Assembly (NCBI RefSeq): GCF_000956595.1
Contig: NZ_JYOO01000020.1
Location: forward strand, 1-64,000
DNA from: Priestia aryabhattai B8W22
GTDB lineage: Bacteria > Bacillota > Bacilli > Bacillales > Bacillaceae_H
DNA length: 64,000 nt
Reading direction: 5' to 3'
The translations under genes were made by a program, and so were the position numbers. This document shows, piece after piece, positions 16,917 through 24,960 of the stretch; position 1 is the stretch's first letter, and each line of letters starts with the position of its first letter. Below the pieces are notes generated by a model. The model did no database searches and had not been told where the DNA came from. It saw nothing but the letters and a program-made list of their open reading frames with translations.

Positions 16917-16934
16917 TGAACAAAAAATTGTTCA
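16917..16934. repeat. Inverted repeat upstream of the first Gln-rich gene
   Basis: TGAACAA-AAAA-TTGTTCA, 80 nt before the gene; a possible operator. The rest of 16715-17013 has no gene; AATTATAAA and a downstream segment ending TATCTATTTTAAGGAGG recur before the second Gln-rich gene. Confidence 0.4.
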
Positions 16935-17013
16935 TTTTTCCCAAACATTTTTCTTCAAGGAACAGACAATTATAAACAAGTACGTTCTATCTATTTTAAG
17001 GAGGTTTTTAAGA

Positions 17014-17418
17014 ATGACTAAAAACAATCAACGTTATAAGCAAAAAGATGCTCAGCTTCTTGGAGGGAATATTACTGATACTGAATTAGGACAAGAACTG
17101 GGGAGCATTCATCAAGCAATTTCGCAGCTAAGTCAAAATTTTTCTCAGTTGCAAAATTCTCAACAAGGTGCTCAAACAAGCCAAGCATCAAATCCATTAA
17201 TGCAGCAGATGCAAATGTTTAGCTCTCAGGCTCAACAGCAGATGCAGCAAACAGACCAACAAGTTCAACAAAATATTCAACAAGCGATTCAATCTATGAA
17301 CCAAGCTCTTCAAGGCATTCAAGCTAATCAAGTTATGCAGCAAATGAATCAAGCTATTCAGCAAGGTCAACAGCAACAAAATCAACAACAATCGTCGAAC
17401 CAAAATCAACAAATTTAA
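17014..17418 (+). CDS. Gln-rich coiled-coil protein, copy 1
   Basis: 134 residues, about one third Gln. A short conserved head (KDAQLLGGNITDTELGQELG, SIHQAISQLSQN) is followed by a repeating helical segment (FSSQAQQQMQQTDQQVQQNI, QQAIQSMNQALQGIQANQ) and a poly-Gln/Asn tail. No signal peptide or membrane segment. The amphipathic spacing suggests a coiled coil. I do not recognise a characterised homologue. AAGGAGG lies 8 nt upstream. The gene at 17821 is a clear paralogue with a partly shared upstream sequence. Confidence 0.75.
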   Translation: MTKNNQRYKQKDAQLLGGNITDTELGQELGSIHQAISQLSQNFSQLQNSQQGAQTSQASNPLMQQMQMFSSQAQQQMQQTDQQVQQNIQQAIQSMNQALQGIQANQVMQQMNQAIQQGQQQQNQQQSSNQNQQI

Positions 17419-17425
17419 TAATGAA

Positions 17426-17447
17426 TTACCTGCAAATTTGCAGGTAA
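17426..17447. repeat. 22-bp perfect palindrome after Gln-rich copy 1
   Basis: TTACCTGCAAA/TTTGCAGGTAA; no T-run follows, so it is a possible operator or RNA-stability hairpin rather than a terminator. Confidence 0.6.
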
Positions 17448-17465
17448 AGGTGTAGTGATTTTTGT

Positions 17466-17511
17466 AAAATAGGGGTTTAAATTTACTTTTTGATTAGAAC
17501 CCCTATTTTTT
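17466..17511 (+). terminator. Terminator after Gln-rich copy 1
   Basis: AAAATAGGGGTT/AACCCCTATTTT with a 20-nt loop, then TT. A weaker AAAGACCTC.../GAAGTCTTT hairpin follows at 17571-17600; otherwise 17512-17820 holds only the second copy's promoter region. Confidence 0.75.
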
Positions 17512-17820
17512 ACAGGAATTGAGTATTTGGCCTGTAGGTTTTGATTGTAATCATGCTGGAAAGTAATAAAAAAAGACCTCATTATCATTGAAGTCTTTCT
17601 TCTCTTGAAAGATGAACGTTAGTATCTATTAAAGAGTTAGAATTGAAACAATTCCATAATTTTAAGTTTTCCGTAAATCCTGTTTTTATACGCTCTTGCT
17701 TTCATAGCTACTAGTAGAAGAAAAATGAGTTAACTTTCTTTGTTAATTACTATGTATGTTTCGAGAAGAATTGGAAAATTATAAAGAAGTACGTGTTATC
17801 TATTTTAAGGAGGGTTTTAT

Positions 17821-18321
17821 ATGACTCAAAATAATCAACAGCAAGATCAGCAACAAAAACAAAAAGAGGCTCAGTTACTTGGAACTAAAATTACAGATGT
17901 TGAGCTAGGCCAAGAATTGGGGAGCATTCGCCAAGAAATTTCGCAATTAAGCCAAAACTTGTCTCAGCTGCAAAACATTCAGCAAATGTCTCAGCAGGGA
18001 TCACAACAGAATTCTCAAAGCAGCCAAGGCTCTAACTCTTTAATGCAGCAAATGCAATCATTTAGTTCTCAGGCTCAGCAGCAGATGCAGCAAACAGATC
18101 AACAAATTCAACAAAATATTCAACAAGCGATTCAATCTATGAATCAGGCTCTTCAAGGTATCCAAGCGAATCAAACTATGCAGAAGATGAATCAAGCTGT
18201 CCAACAAGCTCAACAACCGTTTGGATCACAAGGGTTTCAAGCATCGGGAAGCCAAAATCAACAAAACCAAAATCAACAAAACCAACATTCACATGAACAA
18301 CAAAATCAAATTCAATTGTGA
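17821..18321 (+). CDS. Gln-rich coiled-coil protein, copy 2
   Basis: 166 residues and even richer in Gln than copy 1. It keeps the head (KEAQLLGTKITDVELGQELG, SIRQEISQLSQNLSQLQN) and an almost identical core (FSSQAQQQMQQTDQQIQQNI, QQAIQSMNQALQGIQANQ) but has a longer Gln/Ser spacer and an Asn/Gln/His tail (QNQQNQHSHEQQNQIQL). AAGGAGG is 6 nt before the ATG, and the 15-20 nt upstream of it match those of copy 1, so the duplication included the translation signals. Function unknown; spore or surface structural roles are guesses. Confidence 0.75.
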   Translation: MTQNNQQQDQQQKQKEAQLLGTKITDVELGQELGSIRQEISQLSQNLSQLQNIQQMSQQGSQQNSQSSQGSNSLMQQMQSFSSQAQQQMQQTDQQIQQNIQQAIQSMNQALQGIQANQTMQKMNQAVQQAQQPFGSQGFQASGSQNQQNQNQQNQHSHEQQNQIQL

Positions 18322-18537
18322 TCTTAGAAAGCAAGCATTTGGAAATTTTTAATTAAAGGAATTTCATATACATTTTGCTCTTTTAATGTAGTCAACCTCC
18401 ATGAAGCCAAAGGTCATGGGGGGTTCGTAATTCTCCGTATTCTTGATATCTTAGTATTTCATACACTGCATTTTTTATGCAGATGACTATTTCTTACTCC
18501 TTTTAAACTATATAGTCCATTGGGAAATAGCATTTAT

Positions 18538-18582
18538 CAAGAACAGCTGCTGACTTTATTCAGTAGCTGTTCTTGTTTTTTA
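18538..18582 (+). terminator. Terminator downstream of Gln-rich copy 2
   Basis: CAAGAACAGCTGCTGA pairs with TCAGTAGCTGTTCTTG (one G-U pair), then TTTTTT. It lies 216 nt past the stop; nothing else is seen in 18322-18708. Confidence 0.8.
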
Positions 18583-18708
18583 TGTATACCGTCATATTGA
18601 AAGCTATCTTCTGTAATGAATTTTATCAGAATTAACACGTTAAAATACATATTATCTGGGCATATTGCAAATATCTAAGGTACTACATAATGTTGAAAGG
18701 AAAAACTA

Positions 18709-19254
18709 ATGAAAGATAAAGAATCCATTTATGATACCTATTTTGAAAAGCAGAAAGAGCTGAATGATGAAAAACTTCATATTTGGTTAGACTACACATT
18801 ATTTAGTTGGAGATGGTGGCTAGGAGTAGCACTTATACTGCTATTGATTGGGCTGTGGATAAAATTCAGAAAAAAAGAAAGCACGGATCGTTTATTATAT
18901 ACCGGTCTTTTTGTAGCTATCTTTTCTTCATTTCTTGATATGATTGGAGACTTTCTAGGGCTGTGGGATTACCGATATGAAGTATTTCCATTAACTTCTA
19001 ACTACTTGCCGTGGGACTTGTTTTTATTACCTATTTCCATGGTGTTTTTTATACAAGTAAAGCCTAAAATTAACCCTGTAATCAAAGCACTGATTTATTC
19101 AGCAGTAGCTGCTTTTATTGGCCTTCCACTACTTCATTGGATTGGTATTTATAAACCGCTGCACTGGAGGTACATTTATTCCTTTCCTATTCTAATTGTT
19201 ATTTACTTAACTGCATCTTACATAGCTTCTAGAAGAAAGTTTGAAAAACTATAG
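18709..19254 (+). CDS. CBO0543-like multi-pass membrane protein
   Basis: 181 residues with about five membrane helices: after a charged N-terminus come WWLGVALILLLIGLWI, LLYTGLFVAIFSSFLDMIG, a LPWDLFLLPISMVFF segment, KALIYSAVAAFIGLPLLHWI and IYSFPILIVIYLTASYIAS, ending in a basic tail. The W/Y-rich loop before PWDLFLLP resembles the CBO0543 family of small Bacillus and Clostridium membrane proteins, whose function is unknown. AAAGG lies upstream of the ATG. It stands alone and ends at the first copy of an interspersed repeat. Confidence 0.65.
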   Translation: MKDKESIYDTYFEKQKELNDEKLHIWLDYTLFSWRWWLGVALILLLIGLWIKFRKKESTDRLLYTGLFVAIFSSFLDMIGDFLGLWDYRYEVFPLTSNYLPWDLFLLPISMVFFIQVKPKINPVIKALIYSAVAAFIGLPLLHWIGIYKPLHWRYIYSFPILIVIYLTASYIASRRKFEKL

Positions 19255-19286
19255 GTAGAAATAGTAAGACTAATGTTCAATAATTA

Positions 19287-19392
19287 GGGCAAGCTACTCA
19301 ACATGCAATAGAGCATCAGCTAACGACTATTGTTAATTCTACTTATAAAGAAAGACTATCTCTTTGGAGTGGGAAGAGATGGTCTTTTTTTA
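19287..19392 (+). repeat. Interspersed repeat copy A with terminator
   Basis: Begins GGGCAAGCTACTCAACATGC and ends in AAAGACTATCTCTT/AAGAGATGGTCTTT plus T-run (19351-19392), which terminates the preceding gene. It aligns with copy B at 24365-24468 over about 105 bp, at roughly three quarters identity by eye. Confidence 0.7.
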
Positions 19393-19453
19393 TTTTTGAA
19401 AATAAAGACATCTTAAAAACGGGGGATAGCATGTACTAATTTTATAATTCAAA

Positions 19454-20038
19454 TTATTTTTTTTTAGTAATTAACGAAGTAGTCATTCCTCCTATAAAAA
19501 TTGTTGAACATGAAAAAAGAAACGTTTTAGGTCCTAATAAAGGAAGAGCTGCTGTTATAATCAAACCGTCTATACTTAAAATAACCATCCCTATGTTCAA
19601 AGAAAAAGCTTTTGATAGTAGTTGAGCTAGTAAATCTGTTCCTCCAGTGCTTGTCTCATACCGAAGCATAAGACCAACCCCCGTCCCAATAAATATCCCT
19701 CCAAAGATTACACTAGGAAAGACAGAAAATTGGAACTGGTTTTTAATAGGTTCTAGCCAATCAATCAATAAAGAAGAAATAATTAGCCCATAAAAACTAT
19801 TATAAAAATAATGACGCTCATAAATCCAAGCAAACCAGCATAGTGGGAGACCTAAAATAATTATCGTTACACCTGTAGGGAATTCAAAATAATAATGAAG
19901 GATGAGAGCAATTCCAATTGTTCCTCCATCTAATAAATAATGAGGAACTAAAAATCCATTAATTCCTATACTTAATAATAAGCTTCCTACAAAAACAATC
20001 AGTATTTTTTGGAAAATAATAATCACCTTTTTAGTCAA
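19454..20038 (-). CDS. YitT-family membrane protein, short form
   Basis: 194 residues with about five to six helices. The opening IFQKILIVFVGSLLLSIGIN then GFLVPHYLLDGGTIGIALIL and the later GVGLMLRYETSTGGTDLLAQ are signatures of YitT/DUF161 membrane proteins. Most YitT proteins (about 280 residues) carry a C-terminal cytoplasmic DUF2179 domain; here it is missing and the protein stops after the last helix with KKK. The start is a TTG (20038) with only a weak AAGAGA upstream, because stops close the frame just above. Transport of an unknown solute is possible. Confidence 0.7.
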   Translation of the reverse strand: MTKKVIIIFQKILIVFVGSLLLSIGINGFLVPHYLLDGGTIGIALILHYYFEFPTGVTIIILGLPLCWFAWIYERHYFYNSFYGLIISSLLIDWLEPIKNQFQFSVFPSVIFGGIFIGTGVGLMLRYETSTGGTDLLAQLLSKAFSLNIGMVILSIDGLIITAALPLLGPKTFLFSCSTIFIGGMTTSLITKKK

Positions 20039-20126
20039 TTTATCTCTTACTATATTTATATGTTTTTACTACCTCTTATGAATTTTTTTTCTTTTTATGT
20101 AAATGAATAAAGATTTATCTCTTGAG

Positions 20127-20236
20127 CAAACTACGAAAGGCACCGTGAGAGCATCATAAAATAGCTCTCCACTCCTTAGGATGAAATAAAAAGCCACTAA
20201 TTAGAGGAGAAATCCCTAATTAGTGGCTTTTTATTT
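20127..20236. repeat. Interspersed repeat copy E with bidirectional terminator
   Basis: Starts GAGCAAACTACGAAAGGCAC and includes GAGAGCATCA, like copy A, then a perfect 21-bp hairpin (20184-20204 with 20216-20236; core AAAAAGCCACTAATTAG). On the minus strand it can end the gene at 20579. Confidence 0.6.
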
Positions 20237-20578
20237 TTAAACTGTTTAGACCTTTACTGATTGTTTTAAACGTAGATAATTTACGAAGTGATAAAGTTCA
20301 TACAACTTTTTGGCTGTAAAGTTTAAGTGAGGGATTCGGAGAAAGAAAAGTAAGTTTCATAAGTCAGTGTTATCAACTTGTTTTATTTCTTTCAACGAAG
20401 AAAAATTTCTAGGGAGTCAGAGACCCAGTCTAGTACGTCCCCATAGATACAACCAAGATGTTCAAATACCTTCTTTCTTGATTTCAGTAAATTGGCTATT
20501 TTTATATCACAACTGTTGGGAAATTGGAAAACTTAATGTATTAGACGAAAAATCTATTGCTCTACTATTGCCACTTAA
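20237..20578. other. Intergenic stretch without a recognised gene
   Basis: An 85-codon plus-strand frame (20367-20624) overlaps the 3' end of the membrane gene, has no RBS, and shows no family features. I could not identify a relic on either strand. Confidence 0.5.
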
Positions 20579-21292
20579 TTACCAATCAAAAAAAGCTTTC
20601 AATGAAATCATTGTAGCGGCGTAGACAAGAGATGAGATTAAGAAGGTTGGCAAGTGCGCGTGTTTTTCAAAAGGTAGTTCTTTACTGATAACGTTAAATA
20701 ACATTGCACCTGAACTAAATGCAATCATCGACTCAATAAGCAGGCCGGATGAGGGCCCGAAGACGCCCATGATTGATCCAAGAAAAGTTGCCCCGGCAAG
20801 CATATAGCGACCTCTGTTTTTGTGCAAACGATGATGTTTTTTTCCTAGATGGTAGGACCACCCAATAAAGTGAAGGCTGATCGCCAATCCATAGAATAGT
20901 GATTCAACTCGCTTGACATCGGTTGAGAACACAACATAAGAAATGATAAAAGAATAAACCATAAAAAAACTCGCCTGTACCATATAAACGGTCAGTTCCG
21001 TTAGGTGTGAGGCTGCCTTTGTCTGAGCGAATGAATAAACGGAAAAATAGACGAGTAAGCCGAGAAGGCCAAGAAAATATAGTTCAGTATCAAGGGCCAG
21101 CGATCCTCCAAACTCTTCTTGTTTTTTATGAAGCGTCGGTAAGATATAAATAAACACATAAGCAATAGCAACACCACCTGATAATGAGAGCAGCTTTTGC
21201 TCCCCGATTGGAGAACGTTCGACAATCGTTAATGCGTATAGTTGAATGAGGATAAATACAATGCCTATTATAATTGATTCAATTGTAACCAT
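20579..21292 (-). CDS. ZIP-like polytopic membrane protein
   Basis: 237 residues with about seven to eight hydrophobic helices. The helix SLSGGVAIAYVFIYILPTLH and the late GAMLFNVISKELP resemble helices of the ZIP metal-transporter superfamily (the IxxLPxxH and GxLLFxVxxELxP patterns), but metal-binding residues are sparse: one His in ILPTLH, a His in LHFIGWSYH and a Glu in SKELP. The middle loop KKHHRLHKNRGRY is His/Lys-rich. The assignment is tentative; transport is not established. AAAAGGAG is placed correctly before the ATG. Confidence 0.6.
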   Translation of the reverse strand: MVTIESIIIGIVFILIQLYALTIVERSPIGEQKLLSLSGGVAIAYVFIYILPTLHKKQEEFGGSLALDTELYFLGLLGLLVYFSVYSFAQTKAASHLTELTVYMVQASFFMVYSFIISYVVFSTDVKRVESLFYGLAISLHFIGWSYHLGKKHHRLHKNRGRYMLAGATFLGSIMGVFGPSSGLLIESMIAFSSGAMLFNVISKELPFEKHAHLPTFLISSLVYAATMISLKAFFDW

Positions 21293-21494
21293 GATTGTCT
21301 CCTTTTAAGGTTGAATTTTAGAGTTTAGTTCCCTTTAAAAGAAAAAGAGAAACCATACTTTGGATGGATACTTCTTAAAAAGGCACATTCATTAAGGGGA
21401 TATCGTACCTTAATTATTTTCTGGAAATGTATTATCTCCATACTAAATGAGATGAAAAAGGTTATAAAAACTCTATTTAAGATTTAAATAAACG

Positions 21495-21528
21495 AAGCAA
21501 GCTCCTAATGATAGGAAGTTTGCTTTTC
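21495..21528. terminator. Terminator-like hairpin
   Basis: AAGCAAGCTCCTA/TAGGAAGTTTGCTT with a 4-nt loop and two unpaired bases, then TT. No adjacent plus-strand gene ends here; the rest of 21293-21845 is free of genes. Confidence 0.5.
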
Positions 21529-21679
21529 TGTTTCTTTAAATATTCCTGCGGGCCAACTAACACTCTTTTTCCAAAAGTTTTGGATTTATTTACATGCATG
21601 ATACGAATCTAGCAATTTTATCTGTTTTACTAGACACTCCATATTGATTATCCTATTTTTCTTAGTTATAATATTGTTG

Positions 21680-21691
21680 TTACATTTGTAA
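21680..21691. promoter_or_regulatory. TTACATTTGTAA dyad (BlaI/CopY-like operator)
   Basis: TTACA-TT-TGTAA matches the TACANNTGTA operator core of BlaI/MecI/CopY winged-helix repressors. Further GTAATA half-sites follow to 21713. It lies about 155 nt before the small-protein/CPBP gene group. Confidence 0.35.
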
Positions 21692-21845
21692 TAATAATGT
21701 AATATTATTGTAACTTATATACAGTTTTATAGTGTTATATAAGTTGGTTGCTAATTTGAAAACTAAAAAAGTTGTTTATGGATAAACTCTTAGGTGTTGT
21801 GGTAACAGCCATAAGGGTAAAAGCTTGAATAAAAAGGTGAGGAAA

Positions 21846-22004
21846 ATGTTGAAAAAAATATTTATTTTAGTTGTTTTAGGATATATATTCTTGAGCAGTA
21901 AGTACTTTCTTCAAAATTATGTGTATGCGGGCGCATATGAGCAACATATAACGGTTCAAGAGGACTTGCTGTCTAGTCTTCTTTCAGAAAAAGCTGTTTT
22001 TTAA
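21846..22004 (+). CDS. Small membrane or secreted protein, unidentified
   Basis: 52 residues starting MLKKIFILVVLGYIFLSSKY: a Lys-Lys start and one hydrophobic helix, then a hydrophilic tail (AGAYEQHITVQEDLLSSLLS). AAGGTGAGG precedes the ATG by 4 nt. It is the first frame of a possible unit with the CPBP protease. Not recognised as a family. Confidence 0.5.
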   Translation: MLKKIFILVVLGYIFLSSKYFLQNYVYAGAYEQHITVQEDLLSSLLSEKAVF

Positions 22005-22047
22005 CGGTTTTTATGAAGTTACGTAAGAGAAAAAGAGAGAATTCTGT

Positions 22048-22125
22048 ATGAAGAATCAAGCGATAAATAAGTTGATGTTTCTCGTTCTAATAAGTTTATA
22101 CATTGTTTGGACGAAAACGAAATAG
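22048..22125 (+). CDS. Possible 25-residue membrane microprotein
   Basis: MKNQAINKLMFLVLISLYIV then WTKTK: basic start, one hydrophobic helix, basic end. The RBS is weak (AAAGAGAGA), so this is only a candidate. Confidence 0.25.
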   Translation: MKNQAINKLMFLVLISLYIVWTKTK

Positions 22126-22173
22126 AGAAAAAATATTTGATTGAGAAAAGGACGCTGAGGGAGTAAGAATAAA

Positions 22174-23094
22174 ATGAAGAACTATCTAGATGTGGAAGAA
22201 GGAAAAAATGGCTGGAAGCGTTATTTAAGCACCACGATACTAGCTTCTGCGTTCATGGTACTAGGGTCAATTATTTATATTATAGCTGACATGGTTATGG
22301 TGGCAACAGATGAAAGTGGAAAGTCATACTTTGATTTCGATAGTGGAGTTGCTGTAGGAATCAATGCTAATCTTGATTTTCTATTATCACATATTGTGTA
22401 CATATGTTGGATTTTTGGTTTGTGGATTGGAATTCGTTTTATTCATAAAAGAAAAATGAAATCATTAATCACTGCTAACAAACGTGTGAATTGGAAGAAA
22501 GTAATATGGTCTTTTGGAGCTTTTAGTTTTTTACTAATCGTTTCACAATTAATTGATGTCGTGTTTAACCACTCGGATTATTCATGGAATCATGTAAGTT
22601 TAAAAGAGTATGCCCTGTTAGTACTGATCACGCTTTTACTAGTGCCTATTCAAACAACAACGGAGGAACTGTTCTTTAGGGGGCTTCTTCTCCAATGGGT
22701 GAGCAAGAAAGTGAAACGCCCTATTTTACTTGCGATTATCGTTGGATTAATGTTTTCTATAGGACATTTTGCTAATCCTGAAATGAATAAATCCATTATA
22801 TTGGTAGGACTAGATTATATTGTAGCTGGTTTTGCTCTTACATATATCGCGATTAAAACAAAAAGCTTAGAAATTACGATTGGAGCACATGCAGCCAATA
22901 ATATGTTTATAGCTCTGTTCCTTACAACGGACGATTCTGTTTTCGGATCTATACCAAGTTTGTTTAAGGTAGCTAATACCGAACCAGGCCCTAATCTCAT
23001 TTGGTCGATTATCACCTTTAGTGTTTTCTATATCTTATGTAGAGGGAAGATAAAAAAGGAAGAAGCAGCTAACAAAGATCAGCTTATTGCTTAA
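22174..23094 (+). CDS. CPBP-family intramembrane metalloprotease
   Basis: 306 residues, about eight membrane helices. The three active-site motifs of the CPBP (CAAX protease/Abi) family are visible: TEELFFRGL (Glu164, Glu165, Arg169), FSIGHFA (His198) and GAHAANNMF (His239, Asn242). Members cleave within the membrane and in Gram-positives are often linked to bacteriocin self-immunity or maturation, or to stress signalling. GGGAG lies about 10 nt before the ATG. Its neighbours are small membrane peptides rather than recognisable bacteriocin genes, so the substrate is open. Confidence 0.82.
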   Translation: MKNYLDVEEGKNGWKRYLSTTILASAFMVLGSIIYIIADMVMVATDESGKSYFDFDSGVAVGINANLDFLLSHIVYICWIFGLWIGIRFIHKRKMKSLITANKRVNWKKVIWSFGAFSFLLIVSQLIDVVFNHSDYSWNHVSLKEYALLVLITLLLVPIQTTTEELFFRGLLLQWVSKKVKRPILLAIIVGLMFSIGHFANPEMNKSIILVGLDYIVAGFALTYIAIKTKSLEITIGAHAANNMFIALFLTTDDSVFGSIPSLFKVANTEPGPNLIWSIITFSVFYILCRGKIKKEEAANKDQLIA

Positions 23095-23137
23095 ATTAGC
23101 GGAACCAATAACTAAATAAGATGGGAGATGTAACATA

Positions 23138-23284
23138 GTGAGTGGAAATCACGATGAAAAGAAACCGTTGACTCGTGCAGAAATGAAGCGAGGCCACTTA
23201 GCTACTCAACATCGTATTTTAAATGTACTTATCGTTCTTGCATCAATTGCTGCAGTGTATCTAGCTATCAAAACAATACTTTAA
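23138..23284 (+). CDS. Small basic single-helix membrane protein
   Basis: 48 residues from GTG: a charged head (SGNHDEKKPLTRAEMKRGHL) and one C-terminal helix (ILNVLIVLASIAAVYLAIKT). GGGAG lies upstream at a usable distance and a strong terminator begins at the stop codon, which supports a real gene at the end of the CPBP unit. The layout resembles the 49-residue protein at 47497. No family name known to me. Confidence 0.6.
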   Translation: MSGNHDEKKPLTRAEMKRGHLATQHRILNVLIVLASIAAVYLAIKTIL

Positions 23285-23312
23285 AAGAGCAACCGTTATG
23301 GTTGCTTTTTTT
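23283..23312 (+). terminator. Terminator after the small basic protein
   Basis: GCAACC/GGTTGC stem with a 5-nt loop and a run of seven T. Confidence 0.8.
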
Positions 23313-23429
23313 ATTCCTACAGTACCTTAACTAAGAATGTATACAAATTAAGATATAAAATATAGAAAAAATGTTATTATATAGATATTATTTTTAAAAT
23401 AAAATGATGTATGGGGGATATCAGCTAAT

Positions 23430-23557
23430 ATGTTTTTTTCATTATAGGATTTATAGCCGTCTTTATCACTTTATGTTCGTTAGAAGCTAAGCTAAGAACG
23501 ATAGTGAAACAAAATGATAGATTAATTAAATTACTTGAAAAAAAGAACAGATACTAA
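23430..23557 (+). pseudogene. Frameshifted membrane microprotein gene (T7 tract)
   Basis: An ATG (23430) with GGGGGAT upstream runs straight into seven T; read as is, it stops after five codons. With one more T (or one +1 slip) it gives MFFFIIGFIAVFITLCSLEA then KLRTIVKQNDRLIKLLEKKN-RY, a typical Bacillus small membrane protein with a helix followed by a charged coiled tail. It is either a recent frameshift, a slippage-controlled gene, or a sequencing error. Confidence 0.5.
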
Positions 23558-23614
23558 TAGAAAATCATCTGATAGTATATTTGGGTGCTTTTTTACCGTG
23601 TAGGAGGATTTAAA

Positions 23615-23998
23615 TTGAAAAGGAAGTTTTTGTTTTTAGGACTTATATCTATTTTTTTATTAGTATTAGGTAGCTGTGGTAGCAAAGAAGAAAATGTGCG
23701 TTTCGAAGGTGAAGGAGATCATTGGAAAGCTTTATATCTTTTAAATAAAGGCGAGAATACTGAAAATGGGCAAGGCAGTATCATCTATAAAGGAAAAGAT
23801 AAGGAGAAATTAGGAAAAGTTTCTTACGTTGTTGAAGGGGAAATAAGCAAATTATCAGGTGCGGATGACGAGACAGAAGGGAAAATTAATTTAAATGGGA
23901 GCTGCAGTGGATGTGCGACTCAAAGCAGCAACGCTCCTTTTCATGTGACAATAAAATGGAATGGTAAAGAAGATAAATTTGATTTAACACCAAAGTAG
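23615..23998 (+). CDS. Lipoprotein of unknown function
   Basis: 127 residues from a TTG start (AGGAGG is 7 nt upstream). The signal peptide KRKFLFLGLISIFLLVLGSC ends in the lipobox LGSC (Cys20), so the protein is lipid-anchored on the outer face of the membrane. The mature part is small and beta-rich, with GDHWKALYLL, KVSYVVEGEI, a CSGC pair near residue 103 and a C-terminal FHVTIKWNGKEDKFDL. The pattern (short lipoprotein with a W-x-A-x-Y start and an IKW end) is common in Bacillus, but I cannot name a family. Confidence 0.75.
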   Translation: MKRKFLFLGLISIFLLVLGSCGSKEENVRFEGEGDHWKALYLLNKGENTENGQGSIIYKGKDKEKLGKVSYVVEGEISKLSGADDETEGKINLNGSCSGCATQSSNAPFHVTIKWNGKEDKFDLTPK

Positions 23999-24195
23999 AA
24001 CGATAAAACGTTGTATGTATGTGAAACTACAAATCTGGCTACATTAATAACGTATTTTCCCTATTCTAATAAAGTTAAAAATCCTTTGCCTACATCAGGG
24101 AAAGATTGTTTTTTATAAATCTTGCTTTTATTGGTTGTTTATCTAAATAAAGGGGAATTACATATAGTAAGAGCACACAAAGGGGATAAATATTA

Positions 24196-24363
24196 GTGAC
24201 AAATTATAGGTACTATACGGGATCCCTGTTCGTCAGGGAATTAGAACGTTTAAAAGAAGAATATATTAAACTTGATCTCGACGATATGAAAAGAATGGTT
24301 GAAGAAGATATTTTACTGTTAGAAAAAGCGGTGAATATGCTGTCTATGAATACCATTTCTTAA
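24196..24363 (+). CDS. Small acidic helical protein, unidentified
   Basis: 55 residues from GTG with AAGGGG upstream: TNYRYYTGSLFVRELERLKE, then a long acidic helix (YIKLDLDDMKRMVEEDILLL). It probably forms a helical hairpin or coiled coil. It ends at repeat copy B, which provides the terminator. Similar small proteins are often seen among accessory genes of Bacillus; no function is known. Confidence 0.55.
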   Translation: MTNYRYYTGSLFVRELERLKEEYIKLDLDDMKRMVEEDILLLEKAVNMLSMNTIS

Positions 24364-24364
24364 A

Positions 24365-24468
24365 TTAAGCAACTTACTCAAGATGCAATAAAGCATTATC
24401 TAATGACTACTTTTAATTCAATTTAAAAAAAAGCTACCTCTTTTGACTGGGAGAGGTGGTCTTTTTCA
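24365..24468 (+). repeat. Interspersed repeat copy B with terminator
   Basis: Begins AAGCAACTTACTCAAGATGC; contains AATAAAGCAT and ends in ACCTCT/AGAGGT within AAAAAGC...GGTCTTTTT (24427-24467). Aligned with copy A over its whole length. Confidence 0.7.
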
Positions 24469-24660
24469 ATTTCCAGACTGGATAGAGCATACTAAGTAGA
24501 AAAAAGCGTTTGAAAGCATTTTATAACATTTCCTAGTTTCTAAGAAATGTTGCCCAAACAAAAAAGGACATTTCTTCTATGCCCTGTTCCCTCGTATCAG
24601 CCCCGCCTACGCTAAATACTATGACAGCCACTCATGCCATCCAACCTATACTTAGTATAA

Positions 24661-24675
24661 ACGAAAGCGTTTACA
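24661..24675. promoter_or_regulatory. cre-like site without an adjacent gene
   Basis: ACGAAAGCGTTTACA differs from the cre consensus only at its second base, the conserved T. No gene starts nearby on either strand; 24469-24843 is otherwise empty. Confidence 0.35.
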
Positions 24676-24843
24676 AAGTAAAGATATTAATGAAATATTC
24701 TGTCTATTATTTTTATTATATTAAACTTGTCTATTTTGAATAATTTCAAATATGATAGGCGAAATTTTTAATGTCTAGAGATTAACTCACTCATTAATCT
24801 GTTTAAAGCAATGTGTAATATATCATGTTCTGTATACTCTTGT

Positions 24844-24960
24844 TCAAAGGCTAGACTTCTTTTTTCTTTTTTTCTTTAACAACTTTCTAATTTCATCACA
24901 TAAGTAAATTTGAGAATCCAAAAGCTTTATTTCTTTTATATCTTTTGTTTGTTTAGACAT
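24844..24960 (-). CDS. 38-residue Lys-rich protein
   Basis: MSKQTKDIKEIKLLDSQIYL then CDEIRKLLKKKRKKKSSL: one amphipathic helix with a strongly basic tail. AAGGAG lies 8 nt before the ATG, the best evidence that it is translated. Unidentified. Confidence 0.45.
   Translation of the reverse strand: MSKQTKDIKEIKLLDSQIYLCDEIRKLLKKKRKKKSSL

Noticed and set aside
20367-20624. 85-codon plus-strand frame
   Set aside because: No RBS, no family features, and it runs into the 3' end of the minus-strand membrane gene.
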